Below are positions 17,598 through 25,061 of a stretch of 64,000 bases of DNA, in pieces (position 1 is the first letter of the stretch; the number at the start of each line of letters is the position of its first letter). The position numbers and the translations under genes are program-made. The stretch lies in the NCBI RefSeq assembly GCF_004363955.1, contig NZ_SNZR01000011.1:372001-436000 (forward strand), given 5' to 3'. The notes under the pieces were generated by a model. It had not been told where the DNA came from, did not search any database, and saw only the letters and a program-made list of their open reading frames with translations. This DNA comes from Enterovirga rhinocerotis. GTDB lineage: Bacteria > Pseudomonadota > Alphaproteobacteria > Rhizobiales > Beijerinckiaceae.

Positions 17598-18569
17598 ATG
17601 ACACGACCCTACGGATTCGACCGCGGCCGCCTCCAGCGCTCGGAACTCGCCGTGCCGGCAACCTCCGAGCGCTTCTTCGCCAAGGCCGCGGCCGGACCCG
17701 CCGACGCGCTCTTCCTCGACCTCGAGGACGCGGTCGCGATCGAGCGCAAGGACGAGGCGCGGGCCATGGCGGTCGAGGCCATCAATGGGCTCGACTGGGG
17801 CACGAAGACCCTGGCGGTGCGGGTGAACGGCCTCGACACGCCCTGGGGCTACAAGGACATCATCGCGCTCGCCGAATCCTGCCCGCGGCTCGACCTGATC
17901 CTCCTGCCGAAGACGGGCCGCGCCGAGGACGTCTACGTCGTCGAGACGCTCCTGTCCGCCATCGAGCAGACGACGAAGCGTCCTCACCCGATGGGTATCG
18001 AGTGCCTGATCGAGACGGCGGCCGGCCTCGCCAATGTCGAGGCCATCGCGGCGGCCTCGCCCTCGCGCCTCGAGGCGCTGATCTTCGGCGTCGCCGATTT
18101 CGCGCTCAGCATCGGCGCCCGCGATGCGCTGACGGGCGCGCCGAACCCGCTCTACCAGGTGCTCTCGACGCCCGATGCGGGGGCCGAGCGCGTCCGGCAC
18201 TGGAACGACCCCTTCCACTTCGCGCTGGCGCGCATCGCCACGGCCTGCCGCGCCAACGGCATCCGGGCGATCGACGGCCCCTTCACGAATTTCGGCGATC
18301 CCGAGGGCTACATCGCCTCGGCCGAGCGGGCGGCGGCGCTCGGCTTCGAGGGGAAATGGGCCATCCACCCGACCCAGATCGATCTCGCGAACCGGGTCTT
18401 CTCGCCCCAGCCGGAGGAACTCGCCTGGGCCGAACTCGTCGTCACGCGGATGGAGGAGGCGAAGGGGCGCGGCGCCATCGCCATCGACGGCAAGCTGATC
18501 GACATCGCCCATCTCAAGCGGGCGCGCGTGGTGCTGGAGCAGCGCGACAGGATCGCGGCGGCGGGATAG
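17598..18569 (+). CDS. HpcH/HpaI aldolase - CitE-like acyl-CoA lyase
   Basis: A 323-residue TIM-barrel protein of the citrate lyase beta/malyl-CoA lyase group. Visible motifs are RSELAVPATSERFFAKA, ALFLDLEDAVA (metal/CoA site), the substrate Arg/Glu region IECLIETAAGLANVEAIAAA, LIFGVADFALSIG, and KWAIHPTQIDLAN near the C-terminus. Family members split malyl-, citramalyl- or beta-methylmalyl-CoA, or citryl-CoA, into a keto acid or glyoxylate and an acyl-CoA. With a CaiB-type CoA-transferase in the divergent arm, a transferase-plus-lyase pair acting on a hydroxy-diacid is plausible. It converges on pxpC with six bases between the stops. Confidence 0.88.
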   Translation: MTRPYGFDRGRLQRSELAVPATSERFFAKAAAGPADALFLDLEDAVAIERKDEARAMAVEAINGLDWGTKTLAVRVNGLDTPWGYKDIIALAESCPRLDLILLPKTGRAEDVYVVETLLSAIEQTTKRPHPMGIECLIETAAGLANVEAIAAASPSRLEALIFGVADFALSIGARDALTGAPNPLYQVLSTPDAGAERVRHWNDPFHFALARIATACRANGIRAIDGPFTNFGDPEGYIASAERAAALGFEGKWAIHPTQIDLANRVFSPQPEELAWAELVVTRMEEAKGRGAIAIDGKLIDIAHLKRARVVLEQRDRIAAAG

Positions 18570-18575
18570 GCCCGC

Positions 18576-19595
18576 TCACCCCTCCGCGAGCGCGTCCTTC
18601 GCCTCTCCGGCGAGGTTCAGCGCCAGCATCTCCTCGACGCTCGGCAGGCCCGAATGGACGACGCGGAGCTGCGATGGGAGCGCCGCGATCGCCGCGCGCT
18701 GGGCGCGCAGGATCGCGTGGGCTTCGGCGACCGGAACGGCGGCGAAGCGGACCGCCGTTCCGACCCGGCGCTGGGCGAGGCGCGCGCGGTCGACGGAGAT
18801 CACCGTCGCGATCTTCGGATAGCCGCCCGTCGTCTGGTGATCGGACATCATCACGATCGGAAGGCCCGAGCCGGGCACCTGGACGGAGCCCGCGACGAGC
18901 CCGTCGGAGACGATGTTGAACCCGCGCAGATGCTCGATCGGCTGGCCGGCGAGCCGGTAGCCCATGCGGTCGGCCTCCTCGGAGACCGTGTAGGTGTTGC
19001 CAAGGAAGGCCTCGACGGCGTCGGGCGGGAAGAGGTCGTCCTGGGGGCCGAGGACGACGCGGATCGGATCGGCATCGGGCCGCCAGGGCGGCAGGTCGTG
19101 TTCGGGGCCGGCCGGATCCTCGGCGGAGCGCAGCGGAATCCGGTCGCCGGCCCGGAACGGCCGGCCGTCCAGCCCCCCGATCCCGGCGCGCGGCTGGAGC
19201 GAGACGCTGCCGAGCTGCGGCGCGACGTCGAAGCCGCCCGCGACGGCGAGGTAGGCATAGATGCCCTCGCTCGCGCCGCCGATCGTGATCGTCGCTCCTT
19301 CGGGCGCCGTGCAGGATGTCGAGGGCGCGACCGGGGCGCCGTCGACCGTGAGCGCCATGCGGGCGCCGGCGAGCGCGATCCGGGCCGGCCCGCCGACGAT
19401 CTCGAAGGTGCCGCCGACGAGCATGAGTTCGATCGCGCCGATATCCGGCGGATTGCCGACCAGGGCATTGGCCTCGGCGAGCGACAGGCCGTCCATGGCC
19501 CCGGAGCGCGAGATGCCGCTGCGGCCGGCCCCGATGCGGCCCGCATCCTGCAGGCTCGTCATCGGTCCGCAGGTCTTGACGAGAAGCGCGCTCAC
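18576..19595 (-). CDS. pxpC: 5-oxoprolinase subunit PxpC (KipA / biotin-dependent carboxyltransferase family)
   Basis: A 339-residue protein of the YbgK/KipA family. Marks include MTSLQDAGRIG at the start, SGAMDGLSLAEANALVGN, and GIYAYLAVAGGFDVAPQLGS, with VVLGPQDDLFPPDAVEAF in the second half. PxpA, PxpB and PxpC together open 5-oxoproline with ATP. The start overlaps the pxpB stop (ATGA). No pxpA (LamB/YcsF family) is encoded in the window, so the subunit may join a remote PxpA or act on another lactam or carboxylase-like substrate. Confidence 0.88.
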   Translation of the reverse strand: MSALLVKTCGPMTSLQDAGRIGAGRSGISRSGAMDGLSLAEANALVGNPPDIGAIELMLVGGTFEIVGGPARIALAGARMALTVDGAPVAPSTSCTAPEGATITIGGASEGIYAYLAVAGGFDVAPQLGSVSLQPRAGIGGLDGRPFRAGDRIPLRSAEDPAGPEHDLPPWRPDADPIRVVLGPQDDLFPPDAVEAFLGNTYTVSEEADRMGYRLAGQPIEHLRGFNIVSDGLVAGSVQVPGSGLPIVMMSDHQTTGGYPKIATVISVDRARLAQRRVGTAVRFAAVPVAEAHAILRAQRAAIAALPSQLRVVHSGLPSVEEMLALNLAGEAKDALAEG

Positions 19596-20338
19596 GAGAC
19601 GGCCTCCGCGACGAGCTGCCCGGCCTCGGCCTCGCGGTCGAGCCGGATGAAATCGGCCTCGTCGATGCGCCGGAAGCGGACGCCGTCGCCTGGCTGGATG
19701 ATCACGGCCGGCTCGCGCGTGGGCATGAAGTTCCGCACCGGCGTCCGGCCGAGGAGGTGCCAGCCCGACGGGGCCGCGAGGGAGGCGACGAGGGCCTGGA
19801 TGCCGCCGATCGAGATCGTCCCCGCCGGCGTCTGGAGGCGGGGCGAGACGCGCCGTGACGTCGCGATGGAGGGATCGAGCCCGCCGAGATAGGCGAAGCC
19901 GGGCAGAAAACCGAGCATGTAGACGCGGTAGGTCGGTGCCATGTGCCGGCGCACGAGTTCGTCGGGCGTCAGGTCGTGCGTCGCCGCCGTCGCCTCGAGG
20001 TCGATGCCGTATTCGCCGCCGTAGCAGACGGGGATGTCCCAGATCGTGCCGGCCCTGTCCTCGCCCTTCAGATCGCGGGCGAGGTCGACGAGCTGTGCGC
20101 CGAGGTCGTCGTAACTCACGAGCGCCGGATCGTAGCGCACGAGGAGCGAGCGATAGGTCGGGATCGTCTCGACGATGCCGGGGAGGGCGGCCGCGGCACG
20201 GTCGAGTTCGAGAACGCGCGCATTCAGCGCCGGATCGATCTCTTCGCCGAACTCCACCGTCAGACCGGTATCTCCCGAGGGGAGAATCCGGGGGGGAGGA
20301 GGCGGCTGCGTCATGCCCGGGAGCCTAGCCTCCGTCAT
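19592..20338 (-). CDS. pxpB: 5-oxoprolinase subunit PxpB (KipI family)
   Basis: A 248-residue protein of the KipI/YbgJ family: RILPSGDTGLTVEFGEEIDP near the start, IPVCYGGEYGIDLEATA in the middle, then YRVYMLGFLPGFAYLGGLDPSI and the closing LLGRTPV...PAVIIQPGDGVRFR. An internal ATG at 20314 is an equally good start. It overlaps pxpC by four bases. The response-regulator gene upstream is on the same strand, but a functional link is not evident. Confidence 0.88.
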   Translation of the reverse strand: MTEARLPGMTQPPPPPRILPSGDTGLTVEFGEEIDPALNARVLELDRAAAALPGIVETIPTYRSLLVRYDPALVSYDDLGAQLVDLARDLKGEDRAGTIWDIPVCYGGEYGIDLEATAATHDLTPDELVRRHMAPTYRVYMLGFLPGFAYLGGLDPSIATSRRVSPRLQTPAGTISIGGIQALVASLAAPSGWHLLGRTPVRNFMPTREPAVIIQPGDGVRFRRIDEADFIRLDREAEAGQLVAEAVS

Positions 20339-20396
20339 GCCGCAGCGCCAGCCGGAAGAACGGCCGCTTTTGTGCGGCCGCGCTGTGTCGTTCCGC

Positions 20397-20744
20397 TCAG
20401 CAGGCGATGCGGTGCCCCGGGCTCAGGCTGTTGCGGATCGCGGCCTGGCTGTAGGGCTTCGGGATGAAGCGCGCATGGCGCAGCCGCTCCGGCAATTCGC
20501 TCTGCCGCGAGCCGGACACGAAGGCGAAGGGCACGCGGCGCTCGTCGAGCCCGGCCGCGAGCTCGAAGCTCTTGCCGTCCGGCAGGTCCACGTCGAGGAA
20601 GGCGAAATCGGGCGTGTCGGAGAGCTGCTCGTGCATGTCCGCGAGGCTGCCGCAGAGGCCGACCACCTCATGGCCGCAGCCTTCCACGATGAGCTGAAGG
20701 TCGAGGGCGATCAGGGGATCGTCTTCGAGGATCACGATACGCAT
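20397..20744 (-). CDS. Single-domain response regulator (CheY-like receiver)
   Basis: A stand-alone receiver domain of 115 residues. The acidic pair is in VILEDDPLIALDL (D8, D9), the phosphoacceptor Asp is D51 in FAFLDVDLPDG, Ser appears in FVSGSRQ, and the conserved Lys is in IPKPYS. The start was set by the ATG with a GGAG site six bases upstream. There is no output domain, so it must act by phosphotransfer or protein contact. An EcfG-like promoter lies about 60 bases upstream, and the next genes upstream belong to a stress-type cluster, suggesting a role in general stress signalling (inference). Confidence 0.88.
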   Translation of the reverse strand: MRIVILEDDPLIALDLQLIVEGCGHEVVGLCGSLADMHEQLSDTPDFAFLDVDLPDGKSFELAAGLDERRVPFAFVSGSRQSELPERLRHARFIPKPYSQAAIRNSLSPGHRIAC

Positions 20745-20811
20745 GGTACGCTCCGTTACGCCGCGTCCCGCGGGGCGGAGACCGGCTCGGCTCCGCAGGA
20801 TGCCAGGGGAG

Positions 20812-20837
20812 AACCGGTGGGCGTGACCGCCCGTTCC
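20812..20837 (-). promoter_or_regulatory. EcfG-type promoter before the response regulator
   Basis: On the minus strand GGAAC (20837-20833) is followed after 17 bases by GGTT (20815-20812), fitting the alphaproteobacterial general-stress consensus GGAAC-N16/17-(C)GTT with one change in the first -10 base. The distance to the ATG at 20744 suits a 60-base leader. Confidence 0.5.
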
Positions 20838-20945
20838 AGCTCCGTCGACCACCAAGGCGCAGGATCGGCGCGCACGGTTAAGCTTAAGTTACGCGTAATC
20901 GAATCGCTCGAATTCGATCGATCTTACGGTGCGCCATCAATAGAA

Positions 20946-20971
20946 AAGGGCGAAGCCGAGGCTTCGCCCTT
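20946..20971 (-). terminator. Intrinsic terminator of the DUF883-type cluster
   Basis: An 11-bp stem (AAGGGCGAAGC/GCTTCGCCCTT) with a four-base loop lies 33 bases past the stop of the gene ending at 21004. Read on the minus strand the stem ends in TTTTCTA, a U-rich run, which fits Rho-independent termination of the operon that starts near 22900. Confidence 0.75.
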
Positions 20972-21003
20972 CATCCCGTCCACAGTGATGTCGTGACGAG
21001 GTG

Positions 21004-21552
21004 CTAGCGATCCGGCCGCCGCGTCCCGCCGGCGCCCTTGAGGTTCTCCCCCATCAGCGCGCGGCCCTGTTCGGCGACATCCCGCGCGATGTCGTGAGCA
21101 TAGCGCAGGCCGTCGCGCTTGAACTCGTCGGCATAGCGCCCGAAGGCGCGGTTCTCCCGACGCGTCGCGGGCAGCAGCGAGCCGATGAGAAGGCCGGCGG
21201 CAAGCCCCGCGACCCCGACCATGATCGGGTTCTCGTCGATGAAGCTTTCGACGCCGCGGCGGCCGCGCCTGAACTCGACCGCACTCCGGCGCCGCGCGTA
21301 GGTCGCGTTCCTCGCGACGGATTCGTAGCCGTCATGCGCCCATTCCGAGGCCCGCTCGTAGCGGTCCGAGACCGCGTCACGGACGTGCTCGGCGGTGCGG
21401 GAGGCTTTGTCGGCGACGTTATGCGCCGCGTCCCGAACCGCCTCCTGGGCGCGGTCCAGCGGACCTGTCGCCGCCTCCTCGTCACCGCGCCGTTCGGGCT
21501 TGCGGTCGAGGCCCACGGGGTCGCCGCCGTAATGCTTGTCCACTTCGCTCAT
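21004..21552 (-). CDS. DUF883/YqjD-like membrane-anchored stress protein
   Basis: A 182-residue protein with a long charged amphipathic region (residues ~25-105, rich in Ala/Arg/Glu, probably helical or coiled-coil), then one membrane segment marked by ENPIMVGVAGLAAGLLIGSLL-type sequence at about residues 106-128, then a basic tail. The ENP plus Gly-rich helix is typical of DUF883 (YqjD/ElaB), small stationary-phase proteins anchored in the inner membrane; YqjD has been linked to ribosome binding. It is the last gene of the minus-strand cluster and is followed by an intrinsic terminator. Confidence 0.75.
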   Translation of the reverse strand: MSEVDKHYGGDPVGLDRKPERRGDEEAATGPLDRAQEAVRDAAHNVADKASRTAEHVRDAVSDRYERASEWAHDGYESVARNATYARRRSAVEFRRGRRGVESFIDENPIMVGVAGLAAGLLIGSLLPATRRENRAFGRYADEFKRDGLRYAHDIARDVAEQGRALMGENLKGAGGTRRPDR

Positions 21553-21569
21553 GATCGCCTCCGGTGGTG

Positions 21570-21953
21570 TCAGGCCTCGACGCGCTTCGTCTCCGCGCCA
21601 TCCGCGAGCGGATGGCGGGACGAGACGTCGGGGTCGTAAACGCGTGTATGTCCGGTGTTCAGCGCGGGCACCGCGACCTCCTCGCCTGGGGTCCGCTCCC
21701 GCTCACGGCTCCGCCCCATCCGGTGGATGAGGAAGCCGATGCCGGCGGCCGCCAGCATCACCGGGAGGGGATGGCGGTTGAGAAGGCCGCGCAGCACGTC
21801 CTGGCTGCCCTCGAGCCTCGCGACGGCCGGGCGCGCGACGAATTCGTCGACCATCCCCGTCACCGTGAGCTTGTCCTGGATGCGGCCGATCGTCTGCTGC
21901 AGCCGGGCACGGGTCGCCTCCGCCTCGGCTTCGAGATCGCTCATCTCGCTCAT
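21570..21953 (-). CDS. DUF3618 membrane protein
   Basis: A 127-residue protein with the DUF3618 signature TRARLQQTIGRIQDKLT near the start and a single hydrophobic segment LPVMLAAAGIGFLIHRM at about residues 68-85. Its ATG overlaps the stop of the holin-X gene (ATGA), which fixes the start well. Longer in-frame extensions upstream are only frame shadow. DUF3618 proteins are usually found next to DUF883 and holin-X genes, as here; no biochemical role is known. Confidence 0.85.
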   Translation of the reverse strand: MSEMSDLEAEAEATRARLQQTIGRIQDKLTVTGMVDEFVARPAVARLEGSQDVLRGLLNRHPLPVMLAAAGIGFLIHRMGRSRERERTPGEEVAVPALNTGHTRVYDPDVSSRHPLADGAETKRVEA

Positions 21954-22342
21954 GGCGCGGCCCTTTCCGAGAGAATGTCGGCGTCGCGCCGGACCGACCG
22001 CGCCGTCCGGGCCGGGGTCAGGCTCGCCGCGGAGACGTAGCGACGGCCGATCAGGATGAGGACGAGCGCGATGACGGCGAGCAGCCCGCCGACGATCAGC
22101 GCCGAGATCCATTTCGAGCCGGTGACGATCTCGAGCCCGTAGACCAGGGCCTGCGTCAGCCAGATGAGCGACGCGACCGCGAACACGGAGGCGGCGAGGA
22201 ACATCCCGGCCCCCTTGGCGAAGCCCGTGGCGTTCGAGGCCATCTCCGCCTTGAAGAGGGAGAGTTCCGTCCGCGCGAGCGAAGCGCCGTCCCTAAAGAC
22301 GGCGCCGACGAGATCCTGCAGGCTCGGTCCTGGCTCGGCCAT
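21950..22342 (-). CDS. Phage-holin-like (holin-X/YqjE, DUF1469) membrane protein
   Basis: A 130-residue protein with the LARTELSLFKAEM signature near residue 20 and two membrane helices (about residues 43-68 and 78-98). Despite the family name, chromosomal members next to DUF883 genes are not phage genes; they belong to small membrane stress clusters such as E. coli yqjCDEK. Nothing phage-like surrounds it. It is coupled to the DUF3618 gene by a four-base overlap. Confidence 0.85.
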   Translation of the reverse strand: MAEPGPSLQDLVGAVFRDGASLARTELSLFKAEMASNATGFAKGAGMFLAASVFAVASLIWLTQALVYGLEIVTGSKWISALIVGGLLAVIALVLILIGRRYVSAASLTPARTARSVRRDADILSERAAP

Positions 22343-22351
22343 GGCGCGTCC

Positions 22352-22900
22352 TCAGACCTTTGCCGCCGGGCGGCGGCGGCGCTCCGCGACGACCGCGCGC
22401 CTCGCCGCGGACCCCGCCGACAATTCGTCGGCCGACGACTTGATGAAGCGCGCGAGAAGGAACCCCGCCGCGAGGGCAACGGCTCCGACGACCGCCGGGG
22501 ACCGGCGGGCATAGGCTTCCGCCTCGTCGTAGAGATCCCCGAAGCTCCGCTCGCGCAGGCCGCCGGCAAGCTGATCGAGCCCGTCGGCCGCGCTTTCGAC
22601 GAAGGCCTGGATGCTCGGGCGCTCGCCGAAGCTGCGTCCGGTCTCGCGCAACCCCGTCGCGATATCGGAGACCGATTGCGCCGCCTCGTCCTTGCGCCGG
22701 TCGGCGAAGCCCGTCGCCTGGTCCTTCGCGCCCTGGAAGAACTGCCGGCCCTGATCGACCGCCGCGCTTTTCAGGTCATGGGCGGCGCTTTTGACCTCGT
22801 CGGCGACGGAGCCGAGATCGACGGGCTTCTCCTCAGCCTGACGCGAGGACGAGCGTGCCGCGTCCGGCTCGTCCTTCCAGTCCCGAACCCGATCGACCAT
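22352..22900 (-). CDS. Membrane-anchored helical protein (DUF883-like)
   Basis: A 182-residue protein, first of the four-gene cluster. Residues ~25-130 are a charged helical region (repeated KSAAxDxxxQ and DIATGLRETG patterns). A hydrophobic helix, RSPAVVGAVALAAGFLLARFIK at residues ~133-152, and a very basic C-terminal tail follow. It resembles a DUF883 protein but lacks the ENP motif. The ATG has a GGAGGAAC region just upstream, and an EcfG-type promoter lies 35-60 bases before it, so stress control is likely. Confidence 0.7.
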   Translation of the reverse strand: MVDRVRDWKDEPDAARSSSRQAEEKPVDLGSVADEVKSAAHDLKSAAVDQGRQFFQGAKDQATGFADRRKDEAAQSVSDIATGLRETGRSFGERPSIQAFVESAADGLDQLAGGLRERSFGDLYDEAEAYARRSPAVVGAVALAAGFLLARFIKSSADELSAGSAARRAVVAERRRRPAAKV

Positions 22901-22933
22901 GCCTCGTTCCTCCGGTTCCAGTGATGCTGCGCT

Positions 22934-22958
22934 AACACCGGCGCTTTCGCCGGGTTCC
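22934..22958 (-). promoter_or_regulatory. EcfG-type promoter of the DUF883 cluster
   Basis: GGAAC (22958-22954) and TGTT (22937-22934) are separated by 16 bases on the minus strand, leaving a leader of about 25 bases before the ATG at 22900. The match covers all of the -35 box and GTT of the -10 box. The whole spacer is also a small hairpin (GGCGAAAGCGCC). Confidence 0.55.
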
Positions 22959-22975
22959 CGCCTGAGAGCGTATCG

Positions 22976-24115
22976 TCACTGCCCGACCCCGATCGAGTCG
23001 GCCATACGGGCTCCACGCTTCCCGATCGGGCGCGGCGGTCCGTCCGTCGTGTCCCTGGCCGTCTGATGCTCGGTCTCGGCGCTGATCTCGGCGCCGACCA
23101 GGACCACGGTCGCGGAGAGCCACATCCAGGTCATGAAGCCGATCACCGCGCCGAGCGAGCCGTAGGTTTCGTTGTAGGAGCCGAAATTCGCGACGTACCA
23201 GGAGAACAGCATCGATACGCCCATCCAGCCGAGCGTCGCGAAGATCGCCCCCGGGCTCAACCAGAGCCAGCGGGCCCGCCTGCGGCTCGCCCCGTAGCGG
23301 TAGAGGATCGAGATGGCGACGAAGGTCAGGAGAGCGAGGGCGGGCCAGCGCCCTGCCCAGACGATCCAGCCGGCCATCGAGCCGAGGCCGACGAATTGCA
23401 GCACGACCGGGATGACGACCACGGCGACGAGCGCGAGGACCAGGAAGGCGATGGCCGCGAAGGTGAAGGCGAGGGACCAGAGGTTCAGCACGACGATGTT
23501 GCGCTTCTCCTCCTCGCGGTAGGCGACGTTCAGGGCATCGAACATCGCCTTCATGCCGGCATTCGCGCTCCAGAGGGAGATGCCGAAGCTGACGAAGAAG
23601 GTGACGCCGAGCGCCGTCTCGCCGCCCGAGGCGAGGCGCTTGACCTGCTCGCCCACGATGTCGATGGCCCCGTCGGGCAGGAAGCCGGAGAGGGCGGTGA
23701 GATGCCCCGCGATCGTCGCGGGGTCCGCGACGAGACCGTAGAGCGCGACGAAGGCGCCGATCGCCGGGAACAGGGCGAGGAGACCGTAGAAGGCGACGCC
23801 GGCCGCGACCGCGAGGATGCGGTCGCGGGAGATCGAGTCGAAGACGCGGGAGGCGATGTCCCACCACCCGCGCGGCGGGATCGCGACGGGATGTTCGGCC
23901 TGCCGGCCGCGGCCCGGTTCCGCCGCACGCGTGGTCCATTCGTCCTGCCCGCCCCTCGGCTTGACCGGGTCTCCGGCCTCGACCGGCCGCCGGCTCGCAC
24001 CTCCCATGAGCCTGGCCGCGCCGACGATGGCGAAGGCGGCCGCGAGAGTCCCGACTGAGGCGGAGAGAGAACCGCCGGCCTGAGAGGAGACGGGACTGGA
24101 CGATGGGTCGGGCAT
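22976..24115 (-). CDS. YihY/BrkB family inner-membrane protein
   Basis: A 379-residue protein of the UPF0761/BrkB family with six hydrophobic segments between about residues 110 and 345. Family marks are RILAVAAGVAFYGLLALFPAI, the central LWSANAGMKAMFDALNVAY, and the closing LGAVIGFMTWMWLSATVVLVGAE. The N-terminal 90 residues are Gly/Arg-rich and probably cytoplasmic, beginning with a short hydrophobic stretch. The old annotation as ribonuclease BN is wrong for this family; the role is unknown. A perfect EcfG-type promoter lies just upstream, which places it in the general stress regulon. Confidence 0.88.
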   Translation of the reverse strand: MPDPSSSPVSSQAGGSLSASVGTLAAAFAIVGAARLMGGASRRPVEAGDPVKPRGGQDEWTTRAAEPGRGRQAEHPVAIPPRGWWDIASRVFDSISRDRILAVAAGVAFYGLLALFPAIGAFVALYGLVADPATIAGHLTALSGFLPDGAIDIVGEQVKRLASGGETALGVTFFVSFGISLWSANAGMKAMFDALNVAYREEEKRNIVVLNLWSLAFTFAAIAFLVLALVAVVVIPVVLQFVGLGSMAGWIVWAGRWPALALLTFVAISILYRYGASRRRARWLWLSPGAIFATLGWMGVSMLFSWYVANFGSYNETYGSLGAVIGFMTWMWLSATVVLVGAEISAETEHQTARDTTDGPPRPIGKRGARMADSIGVGQ

Positions 24116-24159
24116 TCACGGTTCTCGAGCCGGGCGAGCCATCCACGCGGCGTGACGCA

Positions 24160-24184
24160 AACGGTCACACCCCGCCCGCGTTCC
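24160..24184 (-). promoter_or_regulatory. EcfG-type promoter of the YihY gene (perfect match)
   Basis: GGAAC (24184-24180), 16 bases, then CGTT (24163-24160) on the minus strand is an exact fit to the alphaproteobacterial general-stress sigma promoter. The predicted start of transcription is about 35-40 bases upstream of the ATG at 24115. It also lies within the divergent spacer to modA. Confidence 0.7.
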
Positions 24185-24253
24185 CGCTCCGTCTCGGTAG
24201 ACGGCACTCCGGCGACGCTGTATCCGTCAAGATATCGCGATGGGAGACACCGC

Positions 24254-25051
24254 ATGAGGCCGATGACGCGTCTTTGGATGGGAATGGCGGGCCTGTTCGC
24301 CTGCATCCTCGCGGGAGGGGCTCAGGCGCAGAATGCGCAGGGGCCGACCGTCTTCGCCGCCGCGAGCCTGAAGAACGCGCTCGAGGAGATCACGGCCGCC
24401 TGGGCGAAGGACAGCAAGCCGCCGGTCAAGGTCTCGCTCGCCGCGTCCAACACCCTCGCCAAGCAGATCGAGCAGGGCGCTCCGGCCGATCTCTTCTTCT
24501 CCGCCGATCTCGACTGGATGGACTACGTCGCGGGCAAGGGCCTCGTCCGGCCCGAGAGCCGCGTCAACCTTCTGGCGAACGCCATCGTCCTGATCGCGCC
24601 GAAGGATTCGACCGCGACCGTCAAGGTCGGTCCGGGGATGGACCTCACGGGCATCCTCGGCCAGGGCCGGCTCGCGATGGGCAACGTGGATGCGGTCCCG
24701 GCCGGGAAATACGGCAAGGCCGCGCTCGAGAAGCTCGGCGCCTGGGCCGGCGTGAAGGACAAGGTCGCCCAGGCCGACAGCGTGCGGGCGGCCCTGCTGC
24801 TCGTCTCGCGCGGGGAGGCGCCGCTCGGGATCGTCTATGCGACGGATGCGGCGGCCGATCCGAACGTGAAGGTCATCGGCACCTTCCCCGAAGGCAGCCA
24901 TCCGCCGATCGTCTATCCGGTGGCGGTGTTGAAGGACGCGAAGAGCGAGGCATCCGCCGCCTTCCTCGATTATCTGCGTGGTCCGGTGGCCGGTGCCGCG
25001 TTCCGCAAGCAGGGCTTCACGATCCTGAACAAGCCGCATTCCGGATCGTAG
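24254..25051 (+). CDS. modA: Molybdate ABC transporter substrate-binding protein
   Basis: A 265-residue periplasmic protein with a signal peptide (hydrophobic residues ~6-22, AQA cleavage) followed by TVFAAASLKNALEEI, the diagnostic ModA start in which Ser contacts the oxyanion. DLFFSADLDWMDYV and GIVYATDAAADPNVKVIGTFPE are further ModA motifs. The ATG has a GGGAGA site upstream; a longer frame to 24152 is not supported. It binds molybdate or tungstate and delivers it to ModB, whose gene starts 10 bases downstream. Confidence 0.92.
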   Translation: MRPMTRLWMGMAGLFACILAGGAQAQNAQGPTVFAAASLKNALEEITAAWAKDSKPPVKVSLAASNTLAKQIEQGAPADLFFSADLDWMDYVAGKGLVRPESRVNLLANAIVLIAPKDSTATVKVGPGMDLTGILGQGRLAMGNVDAVPAGKYGKAALEKLGAWAGVKDKVAQADSVRAALLLVSRGEAPLGIVYATDAAADPNVKVIGTFPEGSHPPIVYPVAVLKDAKSEASAAFLDYLRGPVAGAAFRKQGFTILNKPHSGS

Positions 25052-25061
25052 ACCGTCCTTC

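Noticed and set aside
21950-22342. Prophage indicated by a holin-family gene
   Set aside because: No other phage gene is nearby; chromosomal holin-X/YqjE proteins in stress clusters are not phage lysis proteins.
22976-24115. Ribonuclease BN
   Set aside because: An old annotation for the YihY/BrkB family; the protein is an integral membrane protein without nuclease motifs.
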